From assembly GCF_900177795.1 (NCBI RefSeq), contig NZ_FXWJ01000002.1:620001-684000 (forward strand): DNA of 64,000 nucleotides. Reading direction: 5' to 3'. Numbering within the stretch: the stretch's first letter is position 1; every line of letters starts with the position of its first letter. The position numbers and the translations under genes were made by a program. Source of the stretch: Plantibacter elymi (nom. nud.). GTDB taxonomy: Bacteria; Actinomycetota; Actinomycetes; Actinomycetales; Microbacteriaceae. Below, one piece after another: positions 55,201 through 62,988 of the stretch. The notes under the pieces are model-generated. The model had not been told where the DNA came from and did no database searches. It saw nothing but the letters and a program-made list of their open reading frames with translations.

Positions 55201-55894
55201 CGGCCAGCAGTCTGGCGCGGGCGTCCCGCACGACCGCGGCGATCGTCTGCGCCTCACGGGCGATCTCCGCCTGACGACCGAGCGGCTTCAGCTGCCGTCG
55301 GATCTCCCCGGCGAGGTCGCTCAACCGCGTGAGGTTGGTCTGCATCGCCTCGAGCTTCCGGAGCGTCTTCTCCTTGCGTCGGCGGTGCTTCAGGATGCCG
55401 GCCGCCTCCTCGATGAAGCCGCGTCGCTCCTCGGGCGTCGCCCGCAGCACCGCGTCGAGCTGCCCCTGTCCGACGATGACGTGCATCTCGCGGCCCAGAC
55501 CGGAGTCGCTGAGGAGCTCCTGGACGTCGAGCAACCGACACGTGTCGCCGTTGATGGCGTATTCGCTCCCGCCGTTGCGGAACAGGGTGCGGCTGATCGT
55601 CACCTCGGTGTACTCGATGGGCAGTGCGCCGTCGCTGTTGTCGATGGTGAGCGTGACCTCGGCTCGACCGAGCGGTCCCCTGGTCGACGTGCCGGCGAAG
55701 ATGACGTCCTCCATCTTGCCGCCGCGGAGGGTCTTCGCCCCCTGCTCGCCCATCACCCAGGCGAGCGCGTCGACGACGTTCGACTTGCCGGAGCCGTTGG
55801 GACCTACGACGCAGGTGACGCCCTGCTCGAACGCGAAGGTGGTGGGGTGCGCGAAGGACTTGAACCCTTTGAGCGTCAGGCTCTTCAGGTACAC
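52223..55894 (-). CDS. smc: Chromosome partition protein SMC
   Basis: 1223 residues. SMC with ScpAB organises and segregates the chromosome. The N-terminal head has Walker A GPNGSGKSN (31-39); the hinge lies near 500-640 between two long coiled coils; the C-terminal head has the LSGGERS signature (1128-1134) and Walker B ending D1156-E1157. An acidic Pro/Thr/Asp/Glu-rich stretch of about 75 residues (near 928-1002) interrupts the returning coiled coil. The open frame extends further upstream, but GGAGAGGAGG at 5-base spacing fixes the GTG at 55894 (start MYLKSLTLKG). mutM and rnc lie upstream beyond the inserted GNAT gene. Confidence 0.97.
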   Translation of the reverse strand: MYLKSLTLKGFKSFAHPTTFAFEQGVTCVVGPNGSGKSNVVDALAWVMGEQGAKTLRGGKMEDVIFAGTSTRGPLGRAEVTLTIDNSDGALPIEYTEVTISRTLFRNGGSEYAINGDTCRLLDVQELLSDSGLGREMHVIVGQGQLDAVLRATPEERRGFIEEAAGILKHRRRKEKTLRKLEAMQTNLTRLSDLAGEIRRQLKPLGRQAEIAREAQTIAAVVRDARARLLADDVVGLRRSLDEHNRSESERHSERLVLQEQLEQAELRINRIEQAQFGDAVDDARRITFELESVQERLRNLFTLANQRLALLGSSTDTTAAEPRITKQMVADATAEIDGLRAAVADAERALQEAQADTRAKRAALDSVDVEIAAQSALVSRHDLELSKLAGAVDAAGSKLAAVRGEALRQQNAIDAAALRLDAARLEYEALEDDPTVADVADSGLDDAYEAAQRGAAEAEGEIEGLREQLHTLERERDSLGAKTSALSRALDLKTGSAELASSGLDGIDGIVADRVQVRPGHESAVAAALGTLAEAAVAVDRHAARRALDHAADQDLGRVEIVIADAARDVPDAPAGFTSAAELVEAPPGVLGILASVLVVDSLDDAIAAYDRLGPSLSAFTLVTRDGAVVTDSIVRAGSGGAQSRIELLAERDAAADRHGEVESLIERARFALAEQRTILQEAKQTAQAALSALREFDANRASQAERVNRVTVRYESAQAEHDRLLAAAGTAQTAVADAAAAVERAKLDHDTARARPRPLLDVSARDGLSAELDAAREAEVQHRLLLETARERVRAEELAVASLERQRQADQAAAEEAARRAVIRARQAAAATAVTEALPPVLDSVDRSVTEARVALAAAEATRSSRNAELVRLRGEEHTLRQRLQVVTESVHGLELQIYEKKLHLSGLLERAGSELGLVEDVLVAEYGPEVPVPVDPPTPRATARSTVRPADDTGPEDSPETTTPDSDEAPEAPADGSVTPDVEPVEEPTEESDDVPTTPYVRAEQQKRLAAAERTYAQLGRVNPLALEEFAALEQRHRFLTEQLADLTSTRADLLSIIEDIDGKMEVIFASAFADTEAAFTEVFPILFPGGTGSISLTDPEHMLTTGIEVSVKPAGKKIERLSLLSGGERSLAAVALLIAIFKARPSPFYIMDEVEAALDDANLGRLLTIFEDLRQTSQLIVITHQKRTMEIADALYGVSMRQDGVSAVVGQRVAAERAS

Positions 55895-56043
55895 GCGCAC
55901 CTCCTCTCCCGCGTCGCGGATGCTGTGCACTACGGTAGCGAATCCGCGGACGGACGAGGGACACCACGCTGTGCCGGCCCGCCGGGGCGGTCGTAGCATG
56001 GACCGCATCACCCAGGACGGTCTGGTGTGGGAGGGAGGCGACG

Positions 56044-57126
56044 ATGCGCGTCACGATCGACGAGGTGGAGATCCCGGCGTCAGGGAGCTCAGCCGTGTTC
56101 GACGCGGTCCAGGAGGTCGCGAACACGCTCGAAGCGGAGATCTGGTCCACCGACGACTTCGCCCTGACCTCCGCCATGACCCTTCCCGAGTACCGCGACC
56201 AGCGGTTCCAGCGACGCGTCCTGCTCGCCGCCGTCCTCGACGGCCGTGTGGTCGGTCGCGGCTGGCTCGGGTACGGCACCGAGGCCGACGCGGTGACGGC
56301 CTCCCTGGACGTCGGTGTCCTCCCAGACGCGCGTCGTCGTGGGATCGGCACAGCGCTCCTGCTGGAGCTTGAGCGACGGGCCCTCGCGGCCGGTCGCCCG
56401 ACGGTGACCGCCTTCACCCAGCACGCCGTCGACGACATCCCGGTCGACGAACCGCTCCTCGGTGCGAGCGTCGGCGAACGGGCGATCCCTGCGAACGCCG
56501 CGGCGAGCCGCTTCATGCTCGATCGTGGATACGCCCTCGCGCAGGTCGAGCGGACCAACCGCTGCGACCTCGCCACGACGCTCGGGGAGCTGCCGGACAC
56601 CGTCGCGACGTCAACCGCCCGAGCCGGGCACGAGTACCGCCTCGTGCACTGGGTGGACCGCACCCCCGACGAGCTGCTCGGCTCGCTCGCCACGGCCCGC
56701 GAACACATGGCGACGGACATCCCGGCCGCAGATCTGGAACTCGACCCCGAGGTCTGGACGCCCGAGCGGGTCCGCGCCCGCGAGGATCAGCTGGCGGCGT
56801 CGGGCGACCACGCGATCGTCGTCGCCGCCGTCCACCGCGACAGCGGCGCGGTCGCCGGGTACAGCGAGCTCGTCCTCGGCGAAGGCAAGGAACACGCGGA
56901 GCAGTGGGACACGCTCGTGCTCGCCGACCACCGCGGGCACGGCCTCGGACTCTGGATGAAGGCGGCGAACCTCCTCGCACTCGCCGATCAGGCACCCGAG
57001 CGGACCCGGATCTACACGTGGAACGCCGACGAGAACGCACACATGCTCGCGATCAACGACCGACTCGGGTTCCGCATCGTCGGCTACTCGGGTGAATGGC
57101 AGCGCCGACTCCCCCGCGATGCCTGA
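56044..57126 (+). CDS. Tandem GNAT-fold N-acetyltransferase
   Basis: 360 residues with two GNAT-like domains. The first (about 10-175) has a good acetyl-CoA motif VLPDARRRGIGTALL (about 93-107). The second (about 185-355) has VLADHRGHGLGLWMKAANL (about 292-310) and IYTWNADENAHMLAINDRLGF (about 323-343), a typical GNAT end. The tandem layout resembles MshD-like and related actinobacterial acetyltransferases; the substrate is unknown. GGGAGG lies 7 bases before the ATG. It is divergent from smc and ends 3 bases from mutM on the other strand. Confidence 0.85.
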   Translation: MRVTIDEVEIPASGSSAVFDAVQEVANTLEAEIWSTDDFALTSAMTLPEYRDQRFQRRVLLAAVLDGRVVGRGWLGYGTEADAVTASLDVGVLPDARRRGIGTALLLELERRALAAGRPTVTAFTQHAVDDIPVDEPLLGASVGERAIPANAAASRFMLDRGYALAQVERTNRCDLATTLGELPDTVATSTARAGHEYRLVHWVDRTPDELLGSLATAREHMATDIPAADLELDPEVWTPERVRAREDQLAASGDHAIVVAAVHRDSGAVAGYSELVLGEGKEHAEQWDTLVLADHRGHGLGLWMKAANLLALADQAPERTRIYTWNADENAHMLAINDRLGFRIVGYSGEWQRRLPRDA

Positions 57127-57129
57127 TCG

Positions 57130-58020
57130 TCAGGTGCGGCGCTGGCACACGGGACAGCGGTGCGAGCCCCGGTTCATGAACTGCTCGCGGACGATGAGCG
57201 TGCCGCAGCGCGCGCACGGTTTGCCCTGCCTGCCGTAGGCGTTCAGGCTGTGGGCGAAGTACCCCGCCTGACCGTTGACGTTCACGTACTGGGCGTCGAA
57301 GCTCGTCCCGCCCTCGGCCAAGGCCTTGGCGAGCACGGCACGGACCTCCTCGAGCAGCCGGCCGGCGCGCCCGAGCCCGAGACGGGCGGTCTCCTGCTCG
57401 GGGTGGATGCGCGCCGCCCAGAGCGACTCGTCCGCGTAGATGTTGCCGATCCCGCTGACCAGGGTCTGATCGAGGAGCGCCCGCTTCACACCGGTGCGTT
57501 TCTCGCGCAGTCGTCGGAGGAAGCCTGCGTCGTCGAAGGCCGGGTCCATCGGGTCGCGGGCGATGTGCGCGACCTGGTCGGGCACCATCGCGACCTCGTC
57601 GCCGAACCCACCTGCGGCTCCGTCCGTCGTCGGGACGAGCGCGGTCACCGCCATGGAGCCGAAGATCCGCTGGTCCACGAAGTGCAGCCAGAGCTCGCCG
57701 TGCTCGGGGTGTTCCAACTGCAAGCGGATGCGCAAGAGTCGGTCGGCGTCGTCGCCAGGTGACCGGAGCAGCATCTGCCCGCTCATGCCCAGGTGACCGA
57801 CGATCGCCTCATCGTCGTCGAGGGGGAACCAGAGGAACTTCCCGCGTCGGACGGCCGATCGGATGGTCCGTCCCGTCAGCCGTGCGGTGAAGTCGGCGAC
57901 ACCACTCGCGTGGCGACGCAGGGAGCGTTCGTCGAAGACCTCGACGCCGGCGATCGTCGCGCCGCTGACGGCGGGCTCCAAGCCGGCGCGGACGACCTCG
58001 ACCTCAGGGAGTTCCGGCAC
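57130..58020 (-). CDS. mutM: Formamidopyrimidine-DNA glycosylase
   Basis: 296 residues. MutM (Fpg) removes 8-oxoguanine and nicks the backbone. The start PELPEVE puts the catalytic Pro2 and Glu3 in place, fixing the GTG at 58020 despite a longer open frame. The H2TH region contains LVSGIGNIYADESLW, and the C-terminal zinc finger has CARC and CPVC with 16 residues between. GAGG lies 4 bases before the GTG, inside the rnc coding end; the two genes overlap by 17 bases, suggesting coupled translation. Confidence 0.97.
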   Translation of the reverse strand: MPELPEVEVVRAGLEPAVSGATIAGVEVFDERSLRRHASGVADFTARLTGRTIRSAVRRGKFLWFPLDDDEAIVGHLGMSGQMLLRSPGDDADRLLRIRLQLEHPEHGELWLHFVDQRIFGSMAVTALVPTTDGAAGGFGDEVAMVPDQVAHIARDPMDPAFDDAGFLRRLREKRTGVKRALLDQTLVSGIGNIYADESLWAARIHPEQETARLGLGRAGRLLEEVRAVLAKALAEGGTSFDAQYVNVNGQAGYFAHSLNAYGRQGKPCARCGTLIVREQFMNRGSHRCPVCQRRT

Positions 58021-58741
58021 TGATCCTCGACCAGGCTTCCAGGGCCGCCGCCATCTCGGCGTGCTTCTTGCTCGTGCCGGAGCCCGTCGCTGTGACCGCG
58101 GTGCCCACGGTGACCGTCGCGACGAATCGTCGGTTGTGGTCGGGGCCGGAGCTGGCGATCTCGTAGACGGGCGCCGGCGCACCGATGGCCGCGGCGGCCT
58201 CCTGGAGGCTCGTCTTCGGGTCCATCGCCGCGCCGAAGCGCTCAGGGTTCTCGAGGAGGGGGTTCACCAGGCGCAGGACGAGTGCCGTCGCGGCGTCGGG
58301 ACCGGCCGACAGATACGTCGCGCCGATGACAGCCTCCATCGTGTCGGCCAGGATGGACGCCTTGTCGCGGCCACCGGTCTGGTCCTCGCCCTTGCCGAGC
58401 TTGATCCGCTCGCCCAGCCCGATCGAACGTGCGACCTCAGCGAGCGCGATCGTCGACACGAGGCTCGCACGTCGCTTCGCCAGCTGCCCCTCGTCAAGGT
58501 GCGGGAAGTCGCGGTAGAGCATGACGGTGACGGCCTGCCCGAGGATCGAGTCGCCGAGGAACTCGAGGCGCTCGTTGTGCGGGAGTCCACCGTGCTCGTA
58601 AGCGTACGAGCGGTGCGTCAGCGCCAGGTCGAGCAGCTCGTACGAGACGTCGACACCCAGTTGCCGTGCGAAAACGACCACACCGGGATCGGTCTCCGAT
58701 ACGGAGCCGATTCCGGTGTGGTCGGAATGATTCGTGTTCAC
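58004..58741 (-). CDS. rnc: Ribonuclease III
   Basis: 245 residues. RNase III processes rRNA precursors and structured mRNAs. The catalytic signature NERLEFLGDSILG (about 56-68) is intact, as is the second acidic site in DKASILADTMEAVIGA (about 125-140); the dsRNA-binding domain (about 170-245) ends with SGTSKKHAEMAAA. The GTG at 58741 begins a 20-residue leader before the core. It is 31 bases downstream of rpmF and overlaps mutM by 17 bases. Confidence 0.97.
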   Translation of the reverse strand: MNTNHSDHTGIGSVSETDPGVVVFARQLGVDVSYELLDLALTHRSYAYEHGGLPHNERLEFLGDSILGQAVTVMLYRDFPHLDEGQLAKRRASLVSTIALAEVARSIGLGERIKLGKGEDQTGGRDKASILADTMEAVIGATYLSAGPDAATALVLRLVNPLLENPERFGAAMDPKTSLQEAAAAIGAPAPVYEIASSGPDHNRRFVATVTVGTAVTATGSGTSKKHAEMAAALEAWSRISAGTP

Positions 58742-58772
58742 GCTGTTCGAACGCGGACGTTCAACGCGCGGA

Positions 58773-58982
58773 TCAGACGTCTGCGACCTTGCGGCCCTTG
58801 TACTCGAGGTACAGGGCGGTGCCCTGCGAGTCCTCGACGACCTTGGCGCGGTGCGGCAGGCTGTACGTGACGCGGCCGTTCTCCACCGTCTTCACGAGCG
58901 TCGGCACGGCGGCCTTCCACTGCGAGCGACGCGAGCGGGTGTTCGAGCGCGAGACCTTCCGCTTCGGGGGGTTTCCAGCCAT
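58773..58982 (-). CDS. rpmF: 50S ribosomal protein L32 (cysteine-free form)
   Basis: 69 residues beginning [23 protein letters not shown], the standard L32 N-terminus. The four zinc-binding cysteines of the C+ form are absent, so this is a zinc-independent version, as is common in Actinobacteria. The ATG at 58982 lies 3 bases after the DUF177 stop. DUF177-rpmF-rnc-mutM is an actinobacterial operon order. Confidence 0.96.
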   Translation of the reverse strand: MAGNPPKRKVSRSNTRSRRSQWKAAVPTLVKTVENGRVTYSLPHRAKVVEDSQGTALYLEYKGRKVADV

Positions 58983-58985
58983 GAT

Positions 58986-59570
58986 CTATCTCTCTTCTGT
59001 GTCTGCAGCGGCGCGCTGGGCGCTGCTGGCGTCTGTGTCAAGTACGGAGTCTGAGGACAAGCCCGCGAGCGCAGACCAGCGAGGATCTGCGACGTCGTGA
59101 GGGTGTCGTTCCGGACGTTCGGCCAGCCGCTCACCGGTCTCGGGGTCGAGTCCGGGGCAATCCGGCTGGCACACCGGCTGAAACGGTAATGCGAGAACTA
59201 CCGCATCTCTGACCAGAGGTTCAAGATCCACGTGGTCGTCGTGAACCTCGAAGTCAGACGCTTCCGAATTAGGATACGCGAAAAGTTCCTGAATCTCGAC
59301 TTCGACAGGCAGTTCGATGTCGCGGAGGCAGCGTCCGCACTCGCCGGTCGCCAAAGCATCGACGTCGACGGTCACGAGGATCCCCTCGTGCACGGACTCG
59401 AGACGCACCTGCTCGGAGAGCGTGGTGCCCTCCTTGACGGCGACCAGTCCCTCGCCCCAGCGCTCGGCGAGCACCACCTCGAGGTCGTGCTCGCGCATCT
59501 CCCCGGGACGGTTCACCAGATCGCGCACGTTGACGCTGAACGGCGAATTGTTCGTTCTCTTCCTAGTCAC
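58986..59570 (-). CDS. DUF177/YceD family protein
   Basis: 194 residues. The family (YceD, upstream of rpmF nearly everywhere) is linked to 23S rRNA accumulation in plants and E. coli. Visible features are CGRCLRDIELPVEVEIQE (about 77-94) and a later CQPDCPGLDPETG (about 133-145), giving four cysteines that may bind zinc. The last 40 residues are variable. The stop lies 3 bases before the L32 ATG, so the two are co-translated. coaD ends 39 bases upstream. Confidence 0.92.
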   Translation of the reverse strand: MTRKRTNNSPFSVNVRDLVNRPGEMREHDLEVVLAERWGEGLVAVKEGTTLSEQVRLESVHEGILVTVDVDALATGECGRCLRDIELPVEVEIQELFAYPNSEASDFEVHDDHVDLEPLVRDAVVLALPFQPVCQPDCPGLDPETGERLAERPERHPHDVADPRWSALAGLSSDSVLDTDASSAQRAAADTEER

Positions 59571-59609
59571 GATCGACGATTCTACGCCGAACCCGACCGG
59601 GAGGACGCC

Positions 59610-60092
59610 CTAGCCCTCCTGGAGGAAGGTCGCCACCACCTGCGGGACGTACGGGCTGACATCGCCACCGAGCGCGGCCACCTGCCGGACGAGCGAACTG
59701 GAGACGTGCGCGTGCGCCGGATCAGGCAGGAGGAAGACCGTCTCCACGCCGGCGAGGCTGCGGTTCATGATGGCCATGGGCGTCTCGTACGCGACGTCGA
59801 CCTGCGAGCGGATGCCCTTCACGAGCACGCTCGCGCCGACGTCCGTGCAGTAGTCGACGAGCAGGCCGACGTTCCACTGCGCGACGACGATGTTGTCAGG
59901 CAACCCGCCGTCGGCAATGGAGCGCTCGAGCAAAGACACCCGCTGCGGCATCGGCAGCAGCGCGGACTTGTCGGGGTTGTGCACGACCAGCACGTGCAGT
60001 TCGTCGAAGATGCGCGCCGCCCGCTCGATGACATCCAGGTGACCGAGGGTGACTGGGTCGAACGATCCGGGGACGACGGCGATCCGCTTCAT
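59610..60092 (-). CDS. coaD: Phosphopantetheine adenylyltransferase
   Basis: 160 residues, the normal size. CoaD makes dephospho-CoA from 4'-phosphopantetheine and ATP. The nucleotidyltransferase TxGH motif is in [15 protein letters not shown] (about 8-22); LVKGIRS (about 88-94) and the [18 protein letters not shown] segment (about 125-142) complete the active site. The ATG at 60092 lies 19 bases after the recG stop. Gene order recG, coaD, DUF177, rpmF is conserved in Actinobacteria. Confidence 0.97.
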   Translation of the reverse strand: MKRIAVVPGSFDPVTLGHLDVIERAARIFDELHVLVVHNPDKSALLPMPQRVSLLERSIADGGLPDNIVVAQWNVGLLVDYCTDVGASVLVKGIRSQVDVAYETPMAIMNRSLAGVETVFLLPDPAHAHVSSSLVRQVAALGGDVSPYVPQVVATFLQEG

Positions 60093-60111
60093 GCCGCCAG
60101 CCTATCGGTGC

Positions 60112-62280
60112 TCAGTTCTTGGCGAGCGCGGCGCGGTCGGATTCGTCGAGGCGCCGACGGAGCGCTTCGGCCAGCACCGGGTGGTCGGCGAGGTCGGGAT
60201 CTGTGTCGAGGAGCTCGGCGGCATCCGCGCGCGCCTCGATGATGACCTCGCTGTCGTGCACGACCCGGAGCAGCTTGAGCGAGGACCGCCCGCCCGACTG
60301 CATGCTGCCGAGGACGTCGCCCTCACGCCGCAGCTCGAGGTCGACCTGGGCGAGGTCGAAGCCGTCGAGCGTCGCCGCCACCGCGTCGACGCGCTCGCGT
60401 GCGGTGCTCTCCGCCTCCGCCGCGGTGACGAGCAGACACAGACCGGGGACGCCGCCTCGACCGACGCGTCCTCGGAGCTGGTGGAGCTGCGACACCCCGA
60501 AGCGCTCCGCGTCGAGCACGACCATCGTCGAGGCGTTGGGGACGTCGACGCCCACCTCGATGACCGTCGTCGCCACGAGCACGTCGATCTCGCCGGCGGC
60601 GAAGGCCCGCATCGTCCGGTCCTTCTCCTCCGCGCTCATCCGGCCGTGGAGGACGTCGATGCGTCGGGACGCGAGCAGTGGGTGGGTACGCAGCTGCTCC
60701 ACCGTGGTGAGCACGGACGCGATCGGGCGCGCCGGGTCGGCGTCCTCCTCGAGTTCCTCACCGGGCTCGACCTCCTTGGCGTCGATCGCCGGGCACACCA
60801 CGAACCCCTGCCGCCCCTGCGCGAGCTCCTCGGCGAGGCGCTCCCAGACACGGGATATCCACCGCGGGTGATCGGCCAGGGCGACCACGAAGCTCTCGAT
60901 CCCCTGCCGGCCGCGCGGCAGCTCCTCGATGATGCTGACGTCGAGATCGCCGAAGACGGTCATGGCCACGGTCCGTGGGATCGGCGTCGCGGTCAGCACG
61001 AGGACGTGCGGCGGTGTGCGTCCCTTCTGACGGAGCTGGTCGCGCTGCTCCACACCGAAGCGGTGCTGTTCGTCGACGACGACCATCCCCAGATCGGCGA
61101 AGGTCACGGCGTCGCCCAGCAGGGCGTGCGTCCCGATCACGATCCGGGCCTGGCCGGCGACGATCCGCAGCAGCGCCCGTTTGCGATCGGACGTCGGCAG
61201 CTGGCCGGTGAGCAGCGTCGGCATGAGCTCGGCCGAGAGGTCGGGCCCCAGTGAACGGACGATCGACCGCAGGTGCTGCGCCGCGAGGACCTCGGTGGGC
61301 GCCAGCAGCACCGACTGTCCCCCGCTGTCGGCGACGGCCGCCATGGCCCGGAGGGCGACGAGCGTCTTGCCCGAGCCGACCTCGCCCTGGACGAGCCGGT
61401 TCATCGGATTGGGCTGCGCGAGGTCGCCCGCGATCTCCGCGCCGACCGTCTGTTGGTCGCCGGTCAGCTCGAACGGGAGCGCGGCATCGAGGCGCTCGAG
61501 GTAGCCGCCGGCTTTCGGCACGCGGGGTTCGGCCGCCAGGGCACGGGTGGCCGCACGCTGCTGGAGCAGGGCCGTCTGGAGGAGGTACGCCTCCTGGTAC
61601 CGCAGGCTGCGGCGACCGCGCTGCCAGTCGCGGTCGACCGTCGGGCGGTGGACGGCACGGATGGCGGCGTCGAAGGAGAGCTCACCCCTCGCCGCCCGGA
61701 CCGACCGCGGGACGGGGTCCTCCTGCGGCGGCAGGGCGTCCAGAACCAGCTCGACGGATTGTCTGAGGTTCCAGCTCGTGATCGTGCTCGTCGCCGGGTA
61801 GATCGGGATGGGGGCCTCCGACCACGCCTTCGCCTGGGCGTCGGCGAGCGCCGGGGCTTCAGCGTCGTCGGGGAAGATCTGGTACTGCGGGTGGGCGAGC
61901 TGATAACTGCCGCGGTAGTCGCCGACCTTGCCTGCGAAGATGCCGCGGAGTCCCGGCCGGAGTTCGTTCGCGCGCCAGGGCTGGTTGAAGAAGGTGAGGT
62001 TGAGCCGACCCTGACCGTCGGAGATGACGACCTCGAGGATGGAGCCCTTGCGTTGCTTCATCTGGCGGTCGCGGACCTCGAGGACGTCGGCGACGATCGT
62101 CACGTCCTCGCCGAGCGGCAGCAGGCCGATGACCGTCAGCTCGCCGCGCTTCGCGTAGCGACGCGGGTAGTGCTCGAGGAGGTCGCCGACGGTCTCCACG
62201 CTGAACGCCTTCTGGAGTGCCGTCGCGGTCCGTCCGCCGAGGACACCACCGAGCTTCGTGCCCAGCTCGATCCCCGTCAT
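60112..62280 (-). CDS. recG: ATP-dependent DNA helicase RecG
   Basis: 722 residues. RecG remodels stalled forks and Holliday junctions. The N-terminal wedge/OB domain (about 1-240) precedes the superfamily 2 motor: Walker A GEVGSGKTLVALRAM (about 300), DEQH box VVVDEQHRFGVEQR (about 395) and motif VI QLRGRVGRGG (about 603). The first 10 residues of the longest open frame are not needed; ATG 62280 fits the family. No ribosome binding site is seen, but TAGAAT ends 7 bases upstream, suggesting a leaderless mRNA. It is divergent from rsmD across 71 bases. Confidence 0.96.
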   Translation of the reverse strand: MTGIELGTKLGGVLGGRTATALQKAFSVETVGDLLEHYPRRYAKRGELTVIGLLPLGEDVTIVADVLEVRDRQMKQRKGSILEVVISDGQGRLNLTFFNQPWRANELRPGLRGIFAGKVGDYRGSYQLAHPQYQIFPDDAEAPALADAQAKAWSEAPIPIYPATSTITSWNLRQSVELVLDALPPQEDPVPRSVRAARGELSFDAAIRAVHRPTVDRDWQRGRRSLRYQEAYLLQTALLQQRAATRALAAEPRVPKAGGYLERLDAALPFELTGDQQTVGAEIAGDLAQPNPMNRLVQGEVGSGKTLVALRAMAAVADSGGQSVLLAPTEVLAAQHLRSIVRSLGPDLSAELMPTLLTGQLPTSDRKRALLRIVAGQARIVIGTHALLGDAVTFADLGMVVVDEQHRFGVEQRDQLRQKGRTPPHVLVLTATPIPRTVAMTVFGDLDVSIIEELPRGRQGIESFVVALADHPRWISRVWERLAEELAQGRQGFVVCPAIDAKEVEPGEELEEDADPARPIASVLTTVEQLRTHPLLASRRIDVLHGRMSAEEKDRTMRAFAAGEIDVLVATTVIEVGVDVPNASTMVVLDAERFGVSQLHQLRGRVGRGGVPGLCLLVTAAEAESTARERVDAVAATLDGFDLAQVDLELRREGDVLGSMQSGGRSSLKLLRVVHDSEVIIEARADAAELLDTDPDLADHPVLAEALRRRLDESDRAALAKN

Positions 62281-62287
62281 GCCGTCG

Positions 62288-62293
62288 ATTCTA
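62288..62293 (-). promoter_or_regulatory. Candidate -10 hexamer of a leaderless recG promoter
   Basis: On the minus strand TAGAAT is followed by 7 bases and the recG ATG. It is the best -10 match of the five leaderless candidates in the window. The -35 is not clear. Confidence 0.45.
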
Positions 62294-62351
62294 TTCGGGA
62301 CCTCGGACACCGCGGTTCGCTCGGCTTCGCGCAGCCTGCGAGGATGGGACC

Positions 62352-62924
62352 ATGGCCGGCATCAGGATCATCTCGGGTTTCGCCGGATCACGCACGATCC
62401 GGGTCCCGGGCAGCGGGACACGACCGACGAGCGATCGAGTCCGCGAGGCACTCTTCTCCGCGTTGGAGGCCCGCGACGTGATCGCCGGAGCCGAGGTGCT
62501 CGACCTGTACGCCGGCTCGGGGTCGCTGGGGCTCGAGTGCGCCAGCCGGGGTGCCGCCGTGGTCACCCTCGTCGACCGGGGGTCGGAGGCCGCGAAGCTG
62601 TGTCGTGACAACGCGAGGATCGTGACCTCGGCAGCACCTCGCGGAGCGGCGCCACGCATCACCGTGCACGCCAAGTCGGTCGGTGCCTACCTGTCCGGGG
62701 CGACGGTCCGGTCCGACCTCGTCTTCATCGATCCCCCGTACGACCTCCCCGAGGCGGAGCTCACGGCCAACCTCGCCGCGCTCGTCGGTCTGGTCACCGA
62801 CGACGGGCTCGTGCTCGTCGAGCGGAGCTCACGCTCGCCGGAACCCACCCTTCCCGCCGCGCTCGAGGTCCTGCGGAAGAGCACCTACGGCGAGACCGTC
62901 GTCTGGTGGATCACGCCGGTCTGA
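62352..62924 (+). CDS. rsmD: 16S rRNA (guanine966-N2)-methyltransferase RsmD
   Basis: 190 residues. RsmD methylates G966 of 16S rRNA. The Rossmann SAM motif is VLDLYAGSGSLGLECASRG (about 52-70) and the catalytic tetrapeptide DPPY is in LVFIDPPYDLPEA (about 124-136). RIISGFAGSRTI at the start and PTSDRVREALFSAL (about 25-38) are family hallmarks. The ATG at 62352 is chosen over longer open frame because the family starts there. It is divergent from recG; a 14-base tandem repeat follows its stop. Confidence 0.96.
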   Translation: MAGIRIISGFAGSRTIRVPGSGTRPTSDRVREALFSALEARDVIAGAEVLDLYAGSGSLGLECASRGAAVVTLVDRGSEAAKLCRDNARIVTSAAPRGAAPRITVHAKSVGAYLSGATVRSDLVFIDPPYDLPEAELTANLAALVGLVTDDGLVLVERSSRSPEPTLPAALEVLRKSTYGETVVWWITPV

Positions 62925-62952
62925 GTCACCGCGTCACCGTCACCGCGTCACC
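62925..62952 (+). repeat. Tandem 14-base duplication after rsmD
   Basis: GTCACCGCGTCACC occurs twice with no gap (62925-62938, 62939-62952), directly after the rsmD stop. The unit itself contains two GTCACC copies. It looks like a replication-slippage product in the short intergenic space between convergent genes. Confidence 0.8.
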
Positions 62953-62988
62953 GCACGGTCCCCGCACCACGGCGGCCGGGAACACCGC

